This document shows positions 61,154 to 64,000 of a stretch of 64,000 nt of DNA, in pieces. Every line of letters begins with the position of its first letter. Positions within the stretch are counted from its first letter, which is position 1. A program made the position numbers and the translations under genes. The notes beneath the pieces are model-generated. The model made no database searches. It was not told the DNA's origin and saw only the letters and a program-made list of their open reading frames with translations. The stretch is from CALODL01 sp942492115 (GTDB lineage Bacteria > Planctomycetota > Phycisphaerae > UBA1845 > CAIVHJ01), in assembly GCA_942492115.1 (NCBI GenBank), contig CALODL010000017.1, positions 62,001 to 126,000 of the forward strand, given 5' to 3'.

Positions 61154-62095
61154 TCAGTAGACTGGCGTGGAGGTCAATGACTCGTGCGAAAACAGGCCGG
61201 TATCGGATAGTGTCCCGGTACCGTAGTAGATGCCGCCACGCCAGAAGCCATCGTACTGGGCGTCGGCCCAGTTAATCCGCTGCGGTGAACCAAGCAATGT
61301 TTCTTCGGGCGCCGAGATCACGCTGCCATCGAGGAGAGCCACGTTGCATTTGCCATTGTGGCGGTACTTGGGAAACCATTGTTCACCCAGTGGCTTGTGA
61401 ACCGACGCGCGGTAGTGACCGAAGCGCTCAACCGCAGGAGCGAAGAGATGCGGGTCGACATTGCCCGCCGCCTGTTGGGCCAATTCGCCATCATAGTCTG
61501 CCAGCAGCACTGTCCGCCCCACGCCCGCATTGTCGAGCAGGCTCTTGCTCAGCGAGGGATACCAGCGCGTCGAGCCCGATTGCTGGGGACTCGGTCCACG
61601 AAAGACCTTGTGTAAACGGGCATTGAATCCATAGCTCAGTTGCTGGAGCGGCGCAACTGCTCCCGCCAGAGCAGCTGCCGCCTGTTCAGGAAACGGGTTG
61701 AGCCGATTGACTCGAATGGCTTCAGGTCCGGATGGGCAGAAAAAGATCGAGTCACCATTGATGTGTTCGATCTCGGCCTTGTGATGATCCGGATAGTAGG
61801 CTCCGGCGCCATACAGCTTGTCGATGAAGCTGGTCAAACCGAAGGTCCGGTCATTGGCATCCTGATTCAAGCGCTTCAGTGATCCGGGGTTTTCGAGGGT
61901 CAGGTTGAAATCGAAACCGACGCTCTTGAGGTTGGACATGCACACGATGGCCTGGGCTTGTCGGCGAGCACTGGCCAGTGCGGGCATCAACAATCCCACA
62001 AGAATAGTTGCAATGACCACGACGACGAGGAGTTCAATCAGAGTGAACGCTTCGCCGCGGTACGACCACCGCCGGTGATGAGACCTTCTCCTCAT
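61154..62095 (-). CDS. Prepilin-like protein with H-X9-DG motif
   Basis: A 313-residue protein. After a short basic N-terminus (MRRRSHHRRWSYRGEA) comes FTLIELLVVVVIATIL, the prepilin signal, with cleavage expected after Ala16. The remainder is exported. Near residue 275 RHNGKCNVALLDG has exactly nine residues between His and Asp-Gly, the H-X9-DG motif of planctomycete prepilin-like proteins. The ATG at 62095 follows TAGGT and the basic leader is short enough to be real, although the frame remains open upstream. It is not closely similar to the two other prepilin-like proteins in this window apart from the signal. The function is unknown. Confidence 0.85.
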   Translation of the reverse strand: MRRRSHHRRWSYRGEAFTLIELLVVVVIATILVGLLMPALASARRQAQAIVCMSNLKSVGFDFNLTLENPGSLKRLNQDANDRTFGLTSFIDKLYGAGAYYPDHHKAEIEHINGDSIFFCPSGPEAIRVNRLNPFPEQAAAALAGAVAPLQQLSYGFNARLHKVFRGPSPQQSGSTRWYPSLSKSLLDNAGVGRTVLLADYDGELAQQAAGNVDPHLFAPAVERFGHYRASVHKPLGEQWFPKYRHNGKCNVALLDGSVISAPEETLLGSPQRINWADAQYDGFWRGGIYYGTGTLSDTGLFSHESLTSTPVY

Positions 62096-62407
62096 TGACC
62101 TACGCTCAGGCTTGAACCCAAATGCGACCGATTCAGGTAAGACGGAAGCAGCAGAACGAAAACACCGTTCGCTGTCCCGCCAACGGTCCATTGTACGGCT
62201 CCTCGTGAGACAAAGCAACAGATCTCTAATCTCATAAAACGTTGCCGCTTAAGGGACTAGGTCTGTGGACGAACGCCCGCTCTAATACCGACGGCCCTGG
62301 GGCCACGGAATGGCCGCGATTATCGGTCCACAATCCGGCCTTGCCATCCGGGACCGAATCGCCAGAATGGCGCGAACCATCGCTATTACACATACGCGGT
62401 GTAACAG
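62096..62407. other. Intergenic region between the prepilin-like gene and tRNA-Val; no gene seen
   Basis: These 312 bp separate the divergent prepilin-like gene from the tRNA gene. No credible coding frame is present. A TTGCCA at 62341-62346 is a candidate -35 element for the tRNA, but no good -10 element was found at the proper distance, so no promoter is called. Confidence 0.4.
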
Positions 62408-62481
<74 letters not shown>

Positions 62482-62483
62482 GT

Positions 62484-62507
62484 CTTCTATCTAGAAAATG
62501 ATAGAAG
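62484..62507 (+). terminator. Hairpin just after tRNA-Val, possible terminator
   Basis: Perfect 8-base arms CTTCTATC (62484-62491) and GATAGAAG (62500-62507) are separated by an 8-nt loop and start 3 bp after the tRNA. The T-run is missing (CCCTTTCCC follows), so it may be a processing or weak termination element. Confidence 0.45.
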
Positions 62508-62575
62508 CGTGGAAGCCCTTTCCCGTCCCCCTGCCCCGCCCCTTCCGCTCCCCCAAATTCTGACCGAGCGTTCAA

Positions 62576-63410
62576 ACCCGTCATTCATTGCGCCAGCTGA
62601 GCTCGATCGAAGTCACGACCGAAAGACCAGAGACGAGAGCCAGAGCGAGAAACGGAAAGGCGAGAGACGATTCGAAAGCTGAATCACCAGTCGTCACTCG
62701 CCGCTCGTGTTTCGACGCTGGCACTCGCTCTCGCACTCGTCGCTCGTCTTGAATCACCTGACCTTCCCCACTTTTCCGTGACTCGGGTACGCCGCGCGCG
62801 GAATGCGCATCATTGTGGTGCTCCGTCCAGGGTCGTAACGATGGGCGCTTGACCCAGGCTTGGCAGTATTTCTTTCCCCCTCCGCCTCCGCTTCCCCCTC
62901 CGCTTCCCCCGAGATTCTGACCAGAACCACAAGCCCGTGATTCATTGCGCCGGCACAATCTCGAGAGTAGTCACGGACGAAAGACCAGAGACGAGAGCGA
63001 GAGACCGAAAGCGAGTGACGAGAGACGATTCGAACGCTGAATCACCAGTCGTCGATCGTCGCTCGTTATTCGTCGCTGGCTCTCGCACTCGTCGCTCGTC
63101 TTGAATCACCTGACCTTCCCCACTTTTCCGTGACTCGGGTACGCCGCGCGCGGAATGCGCATCCTTGTGGTGCTCCGTCCAGGGTCGTAACGATGGGCGC
63201 TTGACCCAGGCTTAGCAGTATTTCTTTCCCCCTCCGCCTCCGCTTCCCCCTCCGCTTCCCCGAGAGATTCTGACCGGATTCTGACCAGAACCACAAGCCC
63301 GTGATTCATTGCGCCGGCACAGTCTCAGGAGTAGTCACGGACGAAAGACCAGAAACGAGAGCGAGAGCAAGAGACGGAAAGCGAATGACGAGAGACGACC
63401 AACGGCGGAT
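62576..63410. repeat. Tandem repeat of ~360 bp, two full copies and a partial third
   Basis: The anchor TTCATTGCGCC recurs at 62584, 62941 and 63305 (periods 357 and 364), and long blocks between the anchors agree closely: a GAGACGAGAG-type purine stretch, TGAATCACC, then CTTGACCCAGGCTT and a CCTCCGCCTCCGCTTCCCC pyrimidine block. The third copy stops near 63410. The unit is low-complexity in part, rich in GAGA/CGAG and its complement, and contains no credible gene; the minus-strand frames at 62754-62945 and 63106-63309 are copies of the same repeat. It begins ~95 bp after tRNA-Val. Confidence 0.9.
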
Positions 63411-63505
63411 GTTCCAGCGTCAGCGGCGGCGCTCTACGCACCGCCTGGCAGTGCTTGCCAGGCCCAAGTACACTGAAAGCATCAACCACACATTTTCTTT
63501 GAGGG

Positions 63506-63544
63506 CATGCCTTATGTGTTGCACAGGCGGACACATCAGGCATG
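63506..63544. other. Inverted repeat upstream of the 63640 gene
   Basis: Arms CATGCCTTATGTG (63506-63518) and CACATCAGGCATG (63532-63544) pair at 12 of 13 positions around a 13-nt loop. A perfect 8-bp hairpin also lies at 63443-63463. They could be a leader structure, operator or terminator; no T-run follows. Confidence 0.4.
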
Positions 63545-63639
63545 AGTAACCTGCAGATTCATCGAGAGCAGTGCTGGTGTCAAGACTCCAATAACCAGCG
63601 ACATCCGCTGGCGGGTGGCAACGGATTAGGAGATTTAGC

Positions 63640-64000
63640 TTGAACGACGAACTCCCAACCGGCGAACTTCCAGCCGACCAGCCGGCGCCGCCCACTGCCG
63701 AAAGCTTCGCGTTGGTCACCGAGGTGCTCGAACGGATTGCCGACGATCGCGGGTTGCTCAGCCAGCTGGCGGGCGAACAGATGCACCGGCTGTTACGGGC
63801 TGCTGAATGCGTCGCCATGCCCACGCGGAGCGCCCGCAAACAACTGCTACGTGCCAGCCGCAAACGTGCGCAGGCCGAATCCGAAAAGAAAAAGGCCGAA
63901 GATCAACGATTGCTGGCGGAGACGGGAATTCGCCAGCCCATTGGAACTCGCCAACGCAAAAAGGCGTGCGCGCCGCGGCCGTTTGACCCGCTGCCCACGC
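63640..64000 (+). CDS. N-terminal part of a protein with a charged helical region; runs off the window
   Basis: TTG 63640 is preceded by TAGGAG with 7 nt spacing and opens a frame that has no stop before base 64000 (120 codons). The encoded N-terminus has ESFALVTEVLERIADDRGLL and a basic/acidic helical region (ARKQLLRASRKRAQAESEKK, then KAEDQRLLAETGIRQ). It has no signal peptide and no membrane helix so far. The pattern recalls N-terminal extensions seen on some planctomycete SDR-type oxidoreductases, but the catalytic part, if any, lies beyond the window, so this remains a guess. Confidence 0.65.
   Translation, partial: MNDELPTGELPADQPAPPTAESFALVTEVLERIADDRGLLSQLAGEQMHRLLRAAECVAMPTRSARKQLLRASRKRAQAESEKKKAEDQRLLAETGIRQPIGTRQRKKACAPRPFDPLPT

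Noticed and set aside
62754..63309. Two similar small minus-strand frames (62754-62945 and 63106-63309)
   Set aside because: They match because the DNA is a ~360-bp tandem repeat; no start signal or family.
62576..63410. CRISPR-like array
   Set aside because: Repeat units are ~360 bp, with no short repeats separated by unique spacers and no cas gene in the window.

Overview
The window reads as a chromosomal segment of a GC-rich, Gram-negative-type bacterium, most likely a planctomycete (Planctomycetota, perhaps Phycisphaerae-like). This is inferred from gene content, not from a marker gene. The evidence is three prepilin-like proteins with H-X9-DG-type tails; a moxR/DUF58/BatA-type gene cluster; a three-member SPFH (HflK/HflC-like) gene run joined to an ABC exporter; separate CoaC and CoaB genes; a PurL that carries a PurS-like N-terminus; a very short omega subunit; many lipoproteins; and a Tat-exported DUF362 protein. 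No insertion sequence, phage gene or CRISPR array was recognised.

Layout. 1-2.4 kb: end of ribD, a family 2 glycosyltransferase and a convergent UDP-GlcNAc 2-epimerase. 2.7-6.7 kb: two paralogous prepilin-like genes and a DUF362 gene, all on the minus strand. 6.8-8.8 kb: a eukaryotic-type UDP-sugar pyrophosphorylase and a small conserved protein. 8.8-18 kb: a six-gene minus-strand operon (three SPFH proteins, ABC ATPase, ABC permease, large membrane-anchored protein), with a second ABC permease divergent at 18.1 kb. 19.2-24.3 kb: a CBM9-like lipoprotein, purQ, a SecD-P1-like lipoprotein and convergent purL. 24.6-31.4 kb: two very large paralogous S-layer-like lipoproteins, each with its own near-identical terminator, followed by about 800 bp of non-coding DNA. 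32.2-37.5 kb: an M20 amidohydrolase, then rpoZ-coaC-queC, two tandem paralogous lipoprotein hydrolases and coaB.

37.5-40.7 kb: minus-strand tpiA-secG-yicC-gmk with a TTGACA/TATAAA promoter. 40.8-52.7 kb: a seven-gene plus-strand operon (MoxR ATPase, DUF58, two membrane von Willebrand A proteins, a giant coiled-coil membrane protein, a small exported protein, a prenyltransferase-repeat protein). 52.7-53.0 kb: a small gene that appears frameshifted. 53.1-56.5 kb: DUF2079 membrane protein, DinB-like protein and nitrilase-family hydrolase. 56.5-57.0 kb: 106-bp tandem repeats and strong hairpins. 57.0-61.1 kb: an OmpR-type regulator with a degenerate receiver, then an NtrC-type regulator and its histidine kinase, which overlap by 8 bp. 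61.2-62.1 kb: a third prepilin-like gene. 62.4 kb: tRNA-Val(CAC), followed by about 830 bp of a roughly 360-bp tandem repeat. A TTG-start gene runs off the right edge.

How the genes fit together. Housekeeping metabolism (riboflavin, purine, CoA, queuosine, triose phosphate, nucleotide sugars) is interleaved with envelope functions. The three multi-gene systems most worth study are the SPFH/ABC operon, the S-layer-like pair and the MoxR operon. They are conspicuous envelope modules whose substrates cannot be read from the sequence. Most start sites were chosen from Shine-Dalgarno spacing; where this is uncertain it is stated in the entry.
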